A DNA stretch of 64,000 nucleotides from Smittia aterrima (lineage: Eukaryota > Arthropoda > Insecta > Diptera > Chironomidae), in NCBI GenBank assembly GCA_033063855.1, contig CP093831.1:4278001-4342000 (forward strand), given 5' to 3'. The notes beneath the pieces are model-generated. The model ran no database searches. It had not been told where the DNA came from and saw only the letters and a program-made list of their open reading frames with translations. The first letter of the stretch is position 1; each line of letters starts with the position of its first letter. Shown piece by piece: positions 26,057 to 38,950 of the stretch. The translations under genes were made by a program, and so were the position numbers.

Positions 26057-27010
26057 CATAAGCGGTACTAAGTCCAGGGCGTATCCAAGTTAATTAAGGT
26101 TTATCAGGAAACAAATCCAAGTTTAAAACTAATAAAGAACCTTTAACCACGAGTGATATACGATTTTTGCGATCCCTTCTGCGAGTACAGAATCGAAGCC
26201 GAGGGGATTTAAAAGATAATTTGACGAAAAAAAAAGAAAATAATTAAAATCAGAATTAAAAATGATGAAAACCCTAATTGTGATGATTGTAATTTTTTAT
26301 TAATCAAGTTTTTGTTGTTTTTTAATGAATAAGGCAGGATTTTTCAAAAGAAAGTAGATAAGGAACTGTAAATAGATTAACTTTTGTTATTGTTTTTATT
26401 TTCTTAGCCCGAGCAGCTTAAGAATCTTTCACATTGAATTAACTTTTAATTTTACGAAGAAAAAAAAAGAATTATGCTCCTAACATAAACTTTATCCGAC
26501 ATGTATCTATGTACAGATAAGTAAGGAATCGCGAGAAATCTAGGAAGAAACTAGATAAGGATACGAAGTTACAATACAAAGCAGAGTCGGGCGGCTTCAG
26601 CGGAGTTCTATGTTGAGCCGAATGAGACTGTCCCGGCGGAAAATAGAATACCTCTATTTTAGTTCAAAGGCAAACCACACACATACAAATTATTAGAAGT
26701 TCACATGCAGATCGATAAAAGTTAAATGTGTAAAAAATGTGTATTTTTTGTATTAAAAGAGAGAAATAGTTTGTAAGTGCAAACGACAAAACAAATGAAT
26801 GGGGAATTAAAAAAGAAAACAAATTAAAAGTTGAAATAAACGAAATTTCATAACAAATACTCAGTTAAACTTCAAACGAGCAGCACACGCTCATAACAAT
26901 TTAATTCAGCAATCAACAAAGGGAAAGAAAGGAAAATAAAAACTTTAATGAAACTCTTCGTATTGTCGTGAAAAAAATCTGTTGATGTGAAAAATAAACA
27001 CAAAATGAAA
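26057..27010 (+). other. tai: taiman 3' UTR (end approximate)
   Basis: An AT-rich stretch after the taiman stop with several AATAAA signals (near 26131, 26835 and 26991), so alternative 3' ends are likely. A Pumilio-type TGTAAATA element lies at 26367-26374, a hairpin at 26172-26208, and a GC-richer block at 26583-26645 stands out from the surroundings. The end is estimated from the last clustered signals. Confidence 0.55.
26172..26208 (+). other. tai: Candidate RNA hairpin in taiman 3' UTR
   Basis: ATCCC-TTCTG at 26172-26181 can pair with CAGAA (26188-26192) and then GGGAT (26204-26208), with a 6-base loop and an asymmetric 11-base bulge on the 3' side. It is seen by eye only; no folding or conservation test was made. 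Confidence 0.3.
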
Positions 27011-30000
27011 ATCAAAAGTGTTTGCAGTGAATCTATTGGGTGAAACAAAAGTTAAGGACAAAATCATCTGTGACACAAAATGAAACGTTTAAACACTAAA
27101 AATAAAAAGTTAAATATTGATAAACAACGTAATGTGCTATCTCTTAAGTTTTTATTGAAAACTCTTCTGAGCAGCAAAAGAATTATTTTCTTCAACTTCT
27201 TCATTTGTAAAATGTGTGTAAATAAAACATTTCAATTTACAAAACGAAACTTTAGTTTAGCGGATAAAGAACTCTTTTTGCTTATGTTTCTCAATCGGAA
27301 TATTCGCAGACAAAGTCAAAGACAGAAACTTATACACGGTCAGTTCAACTAAAAGAATGAAAGTTTCGATTATCCAGTTTAGTTAAGCCAACCGGAAAAG
27401 TCTTAACTTTTTCTTTGGACATTTCTTTAGCGATTTTAAAATCTCTGAACGATAAAACCCTCCTTCTCTCTTTCTATTCTATCCATTTAAATCCTTTTCC
27501 ATTGTTAAATGAGAAGACTTTGGGTTTTGATGATGCAAGTTTAATGAGCTCTGGTAAGAACAACAAATACAAGCAAGTTTTAAATTACAAGAAAATTGAA
27601 AGAAACAATGGAACCTACAAAAGTACCTTTACCTTAATTCACAAAACTTTTCATGCTTTGGTTATCAAGATATTTTGTGAATGATGTTACGCGAATCCGA
27701 TCTTTTCAGCTTTTTCATGAAAGCTCGAAACTATGAAAAGCTCTTTTGAAATTTTTAAGCTTTTCGTCATTATATTTTTGGTTTTTCCTAATCAACAAAG
27801 AATTAAAAATTGCGCAATCAAAATTCAAGATATTAAAATTAAATCTTGTTACGCATAAATGTGGTCAAACATTGGAAGAAACTTTAAAAGAAAGTTCAAA
27901 ACAATTTTTAATTCTTCAGAATTTTTTTCCTTTCAATACTTGTCAAACATAAAATGTAAGCTCATAAAATACAAAGTACACAGTAAAAGTGCATTAAAAA
28001 CTTTGTTTCCAAGAGAACCCGACAAATTTCGATGGGGAAATAGTTTAAACTTTAAAGAGTAACAAACCGGAAGAATACAAATGAGAAACTTAATTCAACT
28101 TTACCAAGAAAAATACAAAAACTTTTCATTAAAAGTTTGATTCCAAATGAATTTCTTTGAATGTTCAGCTTATTGTCGACATGGTTCAGATTGTCAAAAA
28201 TACAAGAAAATATTTATTGAATACCTTATCAAAACTAAATATAAATATTTATTATACAAACTCATATTATCGAGATAGTTTTGAACAGAAACTTACATTA
28301 ACGACGTCAAGGATTCATTCTCGATGTTAGTAATGATTTTCCTTGAAGGTTTTAAGTTTCCGACAGCTGGTTCCATTTGTTTCACTGCAATGCTCGAGGC
28401 CACAACTTCCAAGCACTAGCTCGTTCATCTTTTTCATAAAAGAAATTACTTAGATATCAAAGACGTAATAAACATTTTTCAAAGAAATGATGAAGAAAAC
28501 ATTAAGCCAACTGCCGCGATTTTTATAAACATCCAGTCTCACATCCAGGGCACAAGCGAAATAGAAGAGAACCTAAAGATATTTTTATACGCAATTCACA
28601 GCCGACACATATTGCAAGTCTCCAATGAAAACAGTAAATGAGAAATAAAATATTTTCATACCGCGAATATCCAAAATATTCACACCGCTCTGAACCAAAG
28701 AAACAAACATGACAAAATCAAACTGCCAGGAAAAGAAAACGAATCAAAAGAAAAATAAAAGGAAAACTTCCGTAAATAAAAAGATTAAAAATCTGAAAAT
28801 TAAGGAATCAATTCAATGTTTGACCATTTTTATCACATTAGACAATTTGTGAAAATTAAAAATTGAAAAATGTTTAGCGGAAAATTTTAACTGTTCTTCA
28901 AGAATAATCGTAGCTCTTTGCGTTGCGTATCGAAAAACTTGCAAATAGAAAATCCTGAATGTTCGTCGTATGTTAGTCGTTTCGAATTTCTTTGGAATAA
29001 ATCAGACGCTTGCTCCGACGCCTTCAACTCAGTTTAGATGGAAACTTTTGGGTTCTTATCACTTGAAAGTTTTCATGAAATTACTTTCTCGATTTGGGTT
29101 TGCCAATGTTGGGTCATCTAAGATTCTCCAGAGAGAGAGAGGCTTTGACTTAATTTATGAGTTGCATCCATAGAGAAAAAGCTTTTTACCGAAAGCTGTC
29201 ATTGCTCATTTGAATCTTGATATTTCTTTGCCCTTGGTTTAGTGCAATTTAACGTTGAATTCTTTCTTCTTATCTAGCAAAATTCTCTTTATTCTCCTTT
29301 AGCTAATTTTATTCATTTTAAATCTATCTTAATCTGATTTCTTTTTATTGGAGAATTATCGTTGAAATGACTTTTCTTATTCTTCCTTTTTTTTGGGGAC
29401 TTTCGTAAGCTTCTGAGAGCTTAAAGGGAAAATTTTTCATTTACTCTTTCTCGAAGTTTGCAGACGTGTCTCGCCTTCTTCACTTGTTTTATCGTCAAAC
29501 ATTGAGCAAAACTGAAGGAAAATATCTAAAACAAACATCGATTTTAAATTTTACTTTCACGTCATGACATAAAAGAGGAAAAATATAAAATTGGAGAAAA
29601 AACTCTTTTGTCATCAAGAAAAGAAATAAATTTGAAAACTTCAAAACAATTAAAATTGATAGAAAGGTCATTAGATGACGTAAAGGTGGGCTGTGTTCTT
29701 AAAAATTACATAAAATAGAAATAAATCCTTTTGTCGAAGCAAAGGTAAAAATTTTCATTAAGAATTAACAACAAACAGAAAATTAATTCGAAACAAAGTT
29801 GAATTTATCCTCAAGAGGTGTTTAGGTTTAATGATTTATTATTTTTTACTTAACAACTAATGGAACTACGATAAGGTGACTTTAAGTTTATTCAAATACT
29901 TTCAGCGTCTCCCAAAGCGGATTCTGTAGAATGTAAAAAGAAAACTAAAAACGATTTTTCACTATTTACATGAAGATATTTAACTATTTGCATTAAACGT

Positions 30001-33000
30001 AACCAGCACGAACGAGAAGCGAAAAAAAAAATCTTCTGAGAAAGTAAAACTCGGAAAGGAAGAAGTTAAATCAGTTGATGATACTTTAATTAACTTCTTT
30101 ACAATTAATAAAAATTAAGTGGAGAGAAAGAAAATTGATCAGGAGAAGAAACTTTTTCATTTTCCATTCGACTTGTCGTCGCTGAAAAGAGTTGAAAGCT
30201 ATTAGAGTAGCCACAAGTGATGGCAACCTCTTGTAAAGTTTATGGATACAAAAGAAAGAAAAACACAAAAACAACAAAAACCTATAATGATGAGTATATA
30301 TGAGGAAAAATTGAAGTAAAATATATATACAGAAATAAAATAATTGAGCCTTGCAGTTTCATTTTGCCTCCGGTTTCAGCTTCGTCATTGAGTCTGAAGA
30401 GCGTACCTTCCTACAAGAGCTTGTTAAATGGATGTTGTTATTTACAGAAAGGAAAACCACACAACCTCACGTTCATCTTTCATGATAATCTCCACCATAA
30501 ATCAACAGCCGCTACGAGTAGAAGAAGAAAAAGTTTCTGCTATGGCGGGTACATACGTAAACAGAAGGAGTGGATCATTTCAGTCGATTTAAACTTGAGT
30601 TAAAAGCTCATTCATTTCTACATCATTTCCTCGTTGTCGTCAGATCACTTCATCAACGTGAAATGAGGAGGAAACATCGTTCGGATTGAGAGACGATAAA
30701 GTTTACAGTTCAGCTTACTTCTCGTCTCATTAACTTTGATATTGAAGGGTCTCACAATATGCTTCTCGATATTAATGTCTGATGTGATTATTATTGAGCC
30801 GATGGATGGAAATCATTTAACAAAGAGATATTTAAATATTTGCCGACATCAAAAACTTTTAAGCGGATATTGAAAAAGCTTTGTCTTGTTCGTCATGATT
30901 CAATTGGAAAACTTCTGACGGAAATCATTCTACTGTGCAACGACGAAGAAAACTTGAAACACGAGCCTGGAAGTCAATGCTAAAAAATACAATGCGAATT
31001 CACAAGAAGTAAAATATTGAACAATATTCTTTATTTTTTGTTTCTTCAAATCGATAATAATAATTTTCCTCGCAATCTTCCGTCTACGAAGAAAATGTTT
31101 ACATGTCCTCGACTAAAGTGTTTGCGATGATAAAAAATTGTTTTCCTTTGTGTTAGAATTTTCTTATTTTCTTATCCAATTCATGAATGGTTGCAAGACT
31201 TTCGTCGCACTTAGGACGGATGAAGAGCTGAAGTCGTTAAGTGTACGTAAAGCTTTTCAGTTTCTGGGGGTGTTTATGTTGAGGACGCTGTGGGTGTTGC
31301 TGAGTGTAGCTTGAAACTCTCGAAATCACAAGAAAAAATCAAATAATCATCATCCTTGGTTTTCATTGTGATTTTCGTTTCATGATAAGATAAACCTCGT
31401 TTCTAGGCTAATCGTATCGTAAGCTTGAAGCTTACTTGACTTAATTTTCATTAAAATTTGTCGAAATTTGATTTAAGAAAAATGTAAATTAAATTTTAAT
31501 CTTATCGCCAAAAGTTTCACTTGCTAATCTCTCAGAAAGTTTCCATTGAGTTTTAAGATTTGTTTTCTAGACAAACAGTTTACTCGTGTCATAACAAAAA
31601 GCTGACATGTTTTGTTTATTCGTCTCAAAGTTTCTTCGAGAACTTCACTCAAGTCGTCCAGATGTAAATAATTTTCTTTTCCTTGTTGAAGGAATTTTCT
31701 TGTTACAAAGATGTCGGAAATTTTTCTAAAAATGTTTTTTTTCATTAATCTTTGAATCTCATCAAGCGTGGAATTAGAATAAAGTTGGTATTTCTTGAAA
31801 CAAGTCTTAGGAATTAAATATTAATTTATTCCTGTCGATAGCTAAGGAACAATTTGATATTTCTCGAATGGAAATGTGACTCGTGGAATAAACACGAAAA
31901 CGTGTTAAGATCATGATTTGTAATCATAGGTTTAACATAGTAATGCTGCACGTAATATTTTCTAATAATCAAAATTTAATCGATGTCAGGAAAGTGATAG
32001 AACTGTGATCCAATTAAGTGCGACATTTAAAACAATTGTGATAGAAAATATTTATAATCTCATTGTAATCCCAGCTTTATTTTCAATGAAATGAAAACTT
32101 TGTGTAAATTGAATTCTGAAGCTCATTCTCGTTTTTATCTTTTTAAATCTCTGTAAAGCTCTGCTAACGAAATGGAAGTTTAATTGAAAGTTTCGCCATT
32201 ACAGCATCAGCATTGAAATAAATTTGGTTTGTCTCATGTACGATTTTCCCGAGACAAGGAATTTAATTTCGCAGATGCAAACACTCGTCTCAGCAGAGCA
32301 AGCGCCTTTGGAAATTAATTGAAAGTCGTTTACAGCAGAGAGTGGAAAATATTGCAAGAGCTTTATTCTGTGAATGGGATTTGCAAGAAAATTAATGTGT
32401 CATCGTTTCTTCCTCTTTCCGAAACTTGTTTCCACTTCGTTTGTTCCGTTCATTATCTTCATCACAGATTCAGCATCCTTCAGCAAGAAAAAAAAAGTTG
32501 TCTCAATGAAAGAGTCTCTCGGTGTGAAGACTTTTTTACGTTGCACTGCGATCAATGGAAATTCCTTCTTGGCGATAAAAACGTACACAAACGAGAGAGT
32601 GAGATAGAACGAAACTCAAGAGCTCCATTTATCTTCGTCAATTTTACAAAACCATAAAAGAAAATCGAGAGATGGCTAACTTCACACCCACAGCGGGAAT
32701 CTGAGACTAATGAGATAAAATAGCTATTTTATGCATGGCGAATCTATTTTCTTGTTCACTGTAAGAGACACACATGAGCATTCACAAAATTGCGTTCTTT
32801 GTTTATGCTGCAAACTTCCATGAAGTTGTCTTGTGGGAAGGAACATTTGTTCATTGTGTCACGTTTGTCGTTTAGCTTTAGTTGAATGACTTCTGCTTCA
32901 TCTGTCAATTTTGAAACTTCATTTTAACTTTTACAACGAGCTTCCATTAAAGAAGGAAAAAATCACTTCATGATCACAAACATTCACGAAAAATTCATTT

Positions 33001-33472
33001 TATGATATTTTTTATGTTAAAAGATTATGTTTCCACATGAAAAAGTTTTCCCTTGTTTGGCACTAGTTTCAGAAGTTTTCTCGTTAGTTTCAGTTCACTT
33101 ACAACGACTAATTGCGGGATGATAGAGGAGAGAATAGAAAGTGCTGATAGTGATAGATTAGAATTGTCGAGATTTAATTAAAACTTTCGCTAAGGTTGAA
33201 TGATGTTGACTAAAATGTGAAGCCTCATGATGTGGAAACGAAATATTTTTCAAAGCTTTAGAGCTTCTCCTTTTAAAGTAGAAAATAATCCTTTGTGCAT
33301 CATTTCAACACGAGAGGCTTTAGAAGTGATAGACAATTAGACAAGAAGTAAGCGACAGCTAATCAATTAAGAGAAAGGATCAAAAGGTGGGAAGAAAGCT
33401 TAAGTAGCTGCAAGATTTTCCCCAACTTGAGAAATAAAGCTTAAGACCTCTTTCTAAACGAATTTCTACGAA
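27011..33472. other. Gene-poor intergenic stretch
   Basis: About 6.5 kb between the taiman 3' end and the first membrane-protein gene. It is strongly AT-rich with many poly-A and poly-T runs. Open frames such as 27080-27352 and 27415-27684 are Lys/Asn/Phe/Leu-biased, as expected by chance in AT-rich DNA. I see no supportable gene. Confidence 0.5.
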
Positions 33473-33609
33473 CTAAACTTCACATTCTTCGAGGAGAAGT
33501 GAGTGGATGTCGACGGCCGATTTTGTTTTCCTCGGAGGTTGAGGTGGCGAGAAGAGATGCGCTCCAACGAAGACAGAATTAAGTCGAGGACGAGAATACG
33601 GTGAATAGA
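33473..33609 (-). CDS. Paralog 1 cytoplasmic C-terminal exon
   Basis: Acceptor CTCAACAG on the minus strand, 44 residues plus TAG. NSVFV, SPPQPPRK and KSA-D-HS are shared with the last exon of paralog 2 (46622-46773), which is the evidence that this un-started frame is a real exon. Confidence 0.8.
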
Positions 33610-36233
33610 CTGTTGAGAATTAAATCATGATTGAAATTTGACCCAAGAGTGTTAGTTTCCATGCTTACCTCGACCCATTCCCATCACGTTAGGATTCCAC
33701 GACGATCCACATTGTGCTGCGGCCATTGGTCCCATAGACATCCGTTTGTTGACAAGGATCGGGTCCATGCTTGTGATAGGACAAACTGGATGGTCGGCTT
33801 CAAACTTTGGAGTGTAGGGCTCCAACATTCTAATTTTTCCCCAGCGATGGAAGAATAAGCCGATAGCTCCAACCCAAAGAATAAGCACCAGAATCACAAT
33901 GAGTGCTTCCTCTGGCCGAACGATAATTTTGCTTCCTGTCGAGCGAACGGAATTGACGAGAGAAAGATGAATGAGTCGTAAATCACGAAGCATTAAAATA
34001 AATTCGAGATGTGTGCAGATTCATCCATCAAATGGAAATAAAAGAAATAAAGTTTAACATCGGGCGCATTCCTCTGCGATTGCTTTGAGAAAACTCTGTG
34101 AAAATCCGGCTTTGAATTTCCGAATCCTCATGACGTCGAAATCTTTTTTGCGTTAGGATTTACTTAAATGCGTTTCAGAAAATCTGTTTTAATCGGCAGC
34201 TGAGCTGTCTCTAGAGAGAATTTTATTGCACGATCCGATTTCAACTTGAAAGAAGCTTCAAGACCAAAGTCTCATCGTTTCGGTTTCATTCATAAAACGA
34301 GACCCTTTGGGAGCGATTGGAATTTTCCTTTCTATTTCGAGACAGCGATTTGGGTTGAATTTCAAGTAAGCAAACGTTCGAATTCTTCCAAGAGTTTCAA
34401 AGTTTTCTTTCTCGATAGTTTGATAGTTTATCTTTCGATTCAAATTCAAATCAGCAACTTCAGTCGCGGGAAACTGTTCAGCTTTCGATCAAATGCAAAT
34501 TCAATATTTACATTTCAAATCAACTCAAACCGCGATTGAGTTCTTTTTTTGTTCGTCTACGTAAAGAGAACGAGTGAAGCAGTGCGATATGAATGTTGAT
34601 GGATGATTCAATTTTGTTGTTCACTGGTCAGCAAATTCTCATTGTCTCTTCCGAGTGATTACACAAACGAGTCGTGTGCTATGATATTACCTTGGAAATC
34701 ATAAATCGATGTTGTCGTCGTTGCGTTAACTGTCGATTGCGTCACATCATCAATTTGATCTTGCTCCGCGCTCTTGATTTCCACGATATACTTGTTGGGA
34801 ATGTTTTGTGTTGCTTCTTGGTCGTAATCTTCTTGCGAATCATAATCGACGTCTTGAATGATTTTTATGTGTCCACCAAACCTCGTTCTAGGATCCAGCG
34901 TTGATGCTAAGAGCGAGACGAAAACAATCAAAGAATTTTTCGTTTACGATAACGACGTTAATAAATTATTAATTTATGCGAGAATGATAAGAAAAACGTT
35001 TTCCATAATCTCTTCAATATTTCGCTTTGCTCTTAGTTTGAACGTATAACAGAGATCCAATGAATTTGGATAAAAGAAAATCGAGAAACGTTCCCACAGC
35101 TGCAAAAGCGATAAAAGCTTCAATTGTAGAAGAATTTTCCTTGATTATTGTCGGTTAGGTTTAGAAAGACCGGAGGAACTTTCCCAAATATATTTGCTAG
35201 ACGGCTGTTAATGATCGTTTGCGGTTTTTAATTTATTTTGACACTTCATAAATTCGTTGCTGTCCCTCGGCTAATTAATGAGCTTAAAGGCAGGCCAGAG
35301 CATTAATTATGAAGTAACTTTTGACTTTTACTGTTCTATTCAAGCGCAATTGCTAAAATGAATTCGCGGGTAAAAATTTGAGCTCATAATTCCTTCATTT
35401 TCTCCCGTCGATAAAGGTACGTGTATCTCCATTTAGAAAATTAAATCTTTCTAAGCTTGAAAAATTACTAAAACACGGAGTCTCGACAACGAAAGTGAAG
35501 GAGACAGAAGAGCAGCGATTGTTTCGTCTCAATCTTTCTTGACGAGGAGCAAGTGATTAATTCGATTAACAAATTCGAAAAGCTGCTTGCTCTAAACTTC
35601 AGGAGATTTTAAACATCTCTGATCAAATTATTTCATGATTTTAAACTTTCTTGATTTTGTTGTACTCAGAAAAAAATTCCTGACTTTTCATTTCACATTT
35701 TTAATATTTTCTTTCCGACGAAAGATTTTTCATTTTTCTAATTTCCCTGAACATCCAACAAGCGACGTTGAGTTGTCAACGGATTTTCACATAAAAATGT
35801 TCAATTATTCACGAACAAATTTTCATTTTCTCCTTCCACGTTGTCAAAACCAGTAAATCAACAATTCAATTTTTCAATTAATCAAACCTTTTTCAGGAAT
35901 AATCCACTTGAGAGAACAAAACAAATTGCTTGATTATCGTGCGATAATTAATCGGCAATAACGAACGTTCGTCGAAAAGTCGAATTGCTTTAATTAGATT
36001 TCGTTGAATTCTCATTCGACTTGGGCTTCTTCTGTAAACATATCACATTTCTGTTTGCCATCGACTCGACATGAGTTTTCCTCAATTTCACTTTCGACTT
36101 TGGTCCACGCTTGAGTTGATAAATTTCTTGATCCCGTTTCTTGTGTTTCTCCGTTCAACACCAAATGATAACTGAAGCAATTCGCAGCTTTGTGCTCTGT
36201 ATTTGTATGGAAGAGAGAATACATCTCACAACA
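33473..36233 (-). CDS. Single-pass membrane protein, paralog 1 (5' end uncertain)
   Basis: Exons in transcript order: 36233-36047 (tentative), 34906-34691, 33935-33669, 33609-33473. All junctions keep phase. The second exon is a polar, acidic extracellular stretch (ending NATTTTSIYDFQ). The third encodes IIVRPEEA, the transmembrane segment LIVILVLILWVGAIGLFF and the juxtamembrane HRWGKIRMLEPYTPKF. The last encodes LNSVFVGAHLFSPPQPPRK and ends HSLLLEECEV. The intron before the last exon is only 59 bp. A very similar gene lies 13 kb to the right on the same strand. I do not recognise the family. Type I topology with an SH3-ligand-like PPQPPRK tail is inference. The signal-peptide exon has not been found. 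Confidence 0.72.
33669..33935 (-). CDS. Paralog 1 transmembrane exon
   Basis: A 267-nt exon with an acceptor ending CGACAG and donor GTAAGC. It carries VRPEEA, an 18-residue hydrophobic helix and HRWGKIR, nearly identical to paralog 2 and the same length to the base. Reading through the donor adds only a few codons to a stop at 33652-33654. Confidence 0.87.
34691..34906 (-). CDS. Paralog 1 extracellular exon
   Basis: Acceptor GCTCTTAG and donor GTAATA on the minus strand, phases 1 to 1. Acidic, with DYDSQEDYDQEAT and an N-glycosylation site at NAT. It aligns with paralog 2 at KYIVEI/QYEVEI and at the FQG junction, but it lacks the cysteines of paralog 2. Confidence 0.78.
36047..36233 (-). 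CDS. Tentative upstream exon of paralog 1
   Basis: An open minus-strand block of 62 codons plus one base, from the acceptor-like TCTGTTCAG to the donor GTGATA, starting CCEMYS and ending CRVDGKQK. The leftover base fits the acceptor phase of the 34906 exon. The same sequence recurs inverted at 37680-37880 with two stop codons. It could instead extend upstream to an ATG at 36281. No family is recognised. Confidence 0.45.
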
Positions 36234-36265
36234 CTGAACAGATGATTTGGTCGTTAAAGCGCATG

Positions 36266-37661
36266 CTGCTGATGCGAACATGTGAGCCTTATAAAAGAAT
36301 GTTTACGACTCAATGGAACTGCGAAGATGACATTGGCAGTGAGAGTTGTGAGATGAAGCACGTGAAAGAATGCTTCAACATGTTTTTTTCTTTCTTTTAT
36401 TGTTTCCTAGAAAGTTTTCTTGAAAGAATTGCTGAAGAAACTTTTGTGTTCGTTGAGCTTTTGAACGTTTGTTCAAATATTTCTTGTTCAATATTTCTTC
36501 AATCTTTTCTATTCTTCTTTTGAAAGCTTTATTCATCAAAGTAAACGTTGACGATCCCTTGGTAATGACCTCAATCGCATTGAATTACAACGAACACATT
36601 GTGCAGCTTTCGACGAAAGCTGATGTAATTCATCATCAAACAGCTCAAGTCACTGGAGAAGTAGAATCAAATATTTGCTGAAGGTTTTAGGTCAACGAGC
36701 TTCATGTCCTCTAGCAAATTCTCATTTCACTCGTTTTTCGTGAGTTAATTAAATTAACTTTGGAAGGAAACACATTGAACCTTTTTCCGGATAATTCTTT
36801 TGTTTAAAGCTTTCGAATTCAATTAAAACAGAGTTTTTGCGATCGACATTTACAATGTTTGTCAAAGCTTTTGAAAATTATAAAAGATTTCTCTCTTGAA
36901 TGATTTCGAACGAAATGATTGAGTTAGTTGGAAATAAGTCCTTTGACGAGAGAGAGAGAAAAGCTTTGACAACTAATTTTTTTTCAAACCATTGACATGA
37001 GTGATACTTAAGCAGAAAGACTCGTGTGGCTTTCCGGAATAAATTCCGTTGCAAAGCATTGCAATTTGTCACGTACGCTGGCTCTTTCTAGAAAAAGAAA
37101 TAAAACTTTTCCACTCCGAGAAGTTTTTCTATTTTGTTTTCAATTTGAAATGGCAATATCTATTTGCCATCATACTGAGTCCAACTTTTAAGACTTGAAA
37201 GAAAATTTGTTGATTTAATAATCAAAAGGCATAAAAGGAAATTTGCTATAATTTCAATTTTTCGAACGAAATTGTTAAACAAACAAACAATTTTATTCTT
37301 CGAAATAAAAGCGACAATCGAGTTGAAGGAAGGGAAGATCTGTCAAGGGAAATATTCATTGATGCAAGGAATTTCAGCCTTCGAGCGTGGAGAGTTACCA
37401 AACACATATTCACGTAATCGAAAATCAAATATTTGAAGAAATAAATTTGACTTCAGGCTCGAGTGAAGCAGAAACTCAGCCATAAAAATGTCATTTCCTG
37501 AGCTTTATCGTGTGCCAAAGAGACTCGAGACGTGGTTTAAATTTCATGTTCAAATTTGCGTAGAAACATTTTGCTCGATATCTTTAAAGTTCAATGTCGT
37601 CTTCTTTTTTTTATTGAGGCATAAAAATTCCTTCATGAATCTTACTCGCTCTACGCATTTT
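36266..37661. other. Spacer between inverted arms
   Basis: About 1.4 kb between the arms. A TATAAG lies near 36290 on the minus strand, shortly before the ATG at 36281, and could serve paralog 1. Open frames here show no recognisable protein. Confidence 0.4.
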
Positions 37662-38950
37662 CATGCGCTTTAAATACCAAATCATCTGTTCAGTGTTGGA
37701 AGCTTTCTTCTCTTCACAGCATGCAAAAATAAATTTTCATGCTTCAGTTATCATTTGGTGTTGAATGAAGAAACACAATAAGTAGAATCAAGAAAGTAAG
37801 CGTGGACCAAAGTGGAAAATGAAATTGAGGAAAACTCATGTCGAGTCGATGGCAAACAGAAATGTGAATATGAATTCAACGAAATCTAATTAAAGCAATT
37901 CGACCTTTCGACGATCTCATTGCCGATTAATTATCGTACGATAATTGAGCAATTTGTTACTTTTCGCTTAAGTGGATTATTCCTAAAGAGATATGTTTGA
38001 TTAATTAAAGAATTCAATTATTGGTTTGTTTGTTGTCAACGTCGTGAAAGCATAAAAAGAAGAGAACATTTGTTTGTGAATAATTCAACATTTTTTCATG
38101 AGAATCCGTTGACAAGTCAACGTCGCTTTTTACATTTTCAAAAGTATAATTTAGAGGAAAACAAAAGTTTTTTTTTTCTTGAAGAAAAACAAAAGCTTAA
38201 AGCGTCAAATCTCGTCAAACAGAAAATTAAAGTTGAAGTCTTTCACTGAAATTGTTTTTGAGTATTAACAGCGCTTTCCTTCTTCTCTGCCATCCATTCC
38301 AATTAAATTAATTTTTCCATTTCTCGCTATGGTCAAGCGAAGTGAAGGTTTGTGGGTGAGCTCGGACACAAAAATGTTTCCAGTTTCCCTTTTTTTTTCT
38401 CTGCAAAGCACAAATTTCTTTTTGTGGTTATCGTGCAATTCCTCATCGCTAAAATAAATTTAATTTACTAAATTGAGATCGTTTCTCCGCTCGAAGCAGT
38501 TTAATGAATGAATAATTAAGCGCCTTTGCCTTTCCCATTCCCGAGCTTTCAATGCAGCTTTTCATTCTCTGAATTTTTTTTAAGCTTGCAACCTTAATTA
38601 ACTCGGAAAAAGATTTGATTCTAAACTTCTCAGAAGAGTCTGTAACAAAATAAACTTTAGGTTCAAAAGAAACTAATTACGATCCTTGTTGCAAATTTGT
38701 TTTTAAAATATTTTCTCAAACGAAAAATAAACAAAAACAAACGCAATTGTTTGGCGAAATCTTTCAGCAAAAAAAATGAAAAGACTTGAGCGAAAGTTTT
38801 TCTTATCGTTTTCACATAAATTAATAATTTATTGGCATCATTTTCGTTCATGATAATCCAATTGATTATTCTTATTTCGCCTTTAGCAGAAACTTTAGGT
38901 TTGATCAGAAAAAAGATTTCGATACGACTTCTCTTTTAATTAGAATTCAA
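37662..38950 (+). pseudogene. Inverted decayed copy of paralog 1 exon and intron
   Basis: On the + strand this repeats the tentative exon of paralog 1 (36233-36047) and its downstream intron. The shared reading frame is visible (CFSYHLVLN, then AWTKVENEIEENSCRVDGKQ) but is broken by two TAA stops between these blocks. Downstream, near 38881-38886, an acceptor-like CGCCTTTAG is followed by a short frame that only weakly recalls the next exon and stops soon. No transmembrane exon is found to its right. It is a partial pseudogene left by inverted duplication. Confidence 0.6.

Larger units (their letters stand above)
34944..38865. repeat. Imperfect inverted duplication, arms about 1.2-1.3 kb
   Basis: The left arm (about 34944-36265) matches the reverse complement of the right arm (about 37662-38865) in ordered blocks: 36047-36265 with 37662-37872, 35755-36035 with 37875-38135, and 34944-35005 with 38790-38850. 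Some blocks are near-identical over more than 50 bases; others have diverged or been lost. The central spacer is about 1.4 kb. The left arm covers an exon and following intron of the paralog 1 gene, so the right arm looks like an inverted copy of that gene section. Confidence 0.8.

Noticed and set aside
33631..33872. Open frames on the + strand and in another minus frame over the paralog 1 TM exon
   Set aside because: Shadows of the real minus-strand exon, which is supported by its paralog.
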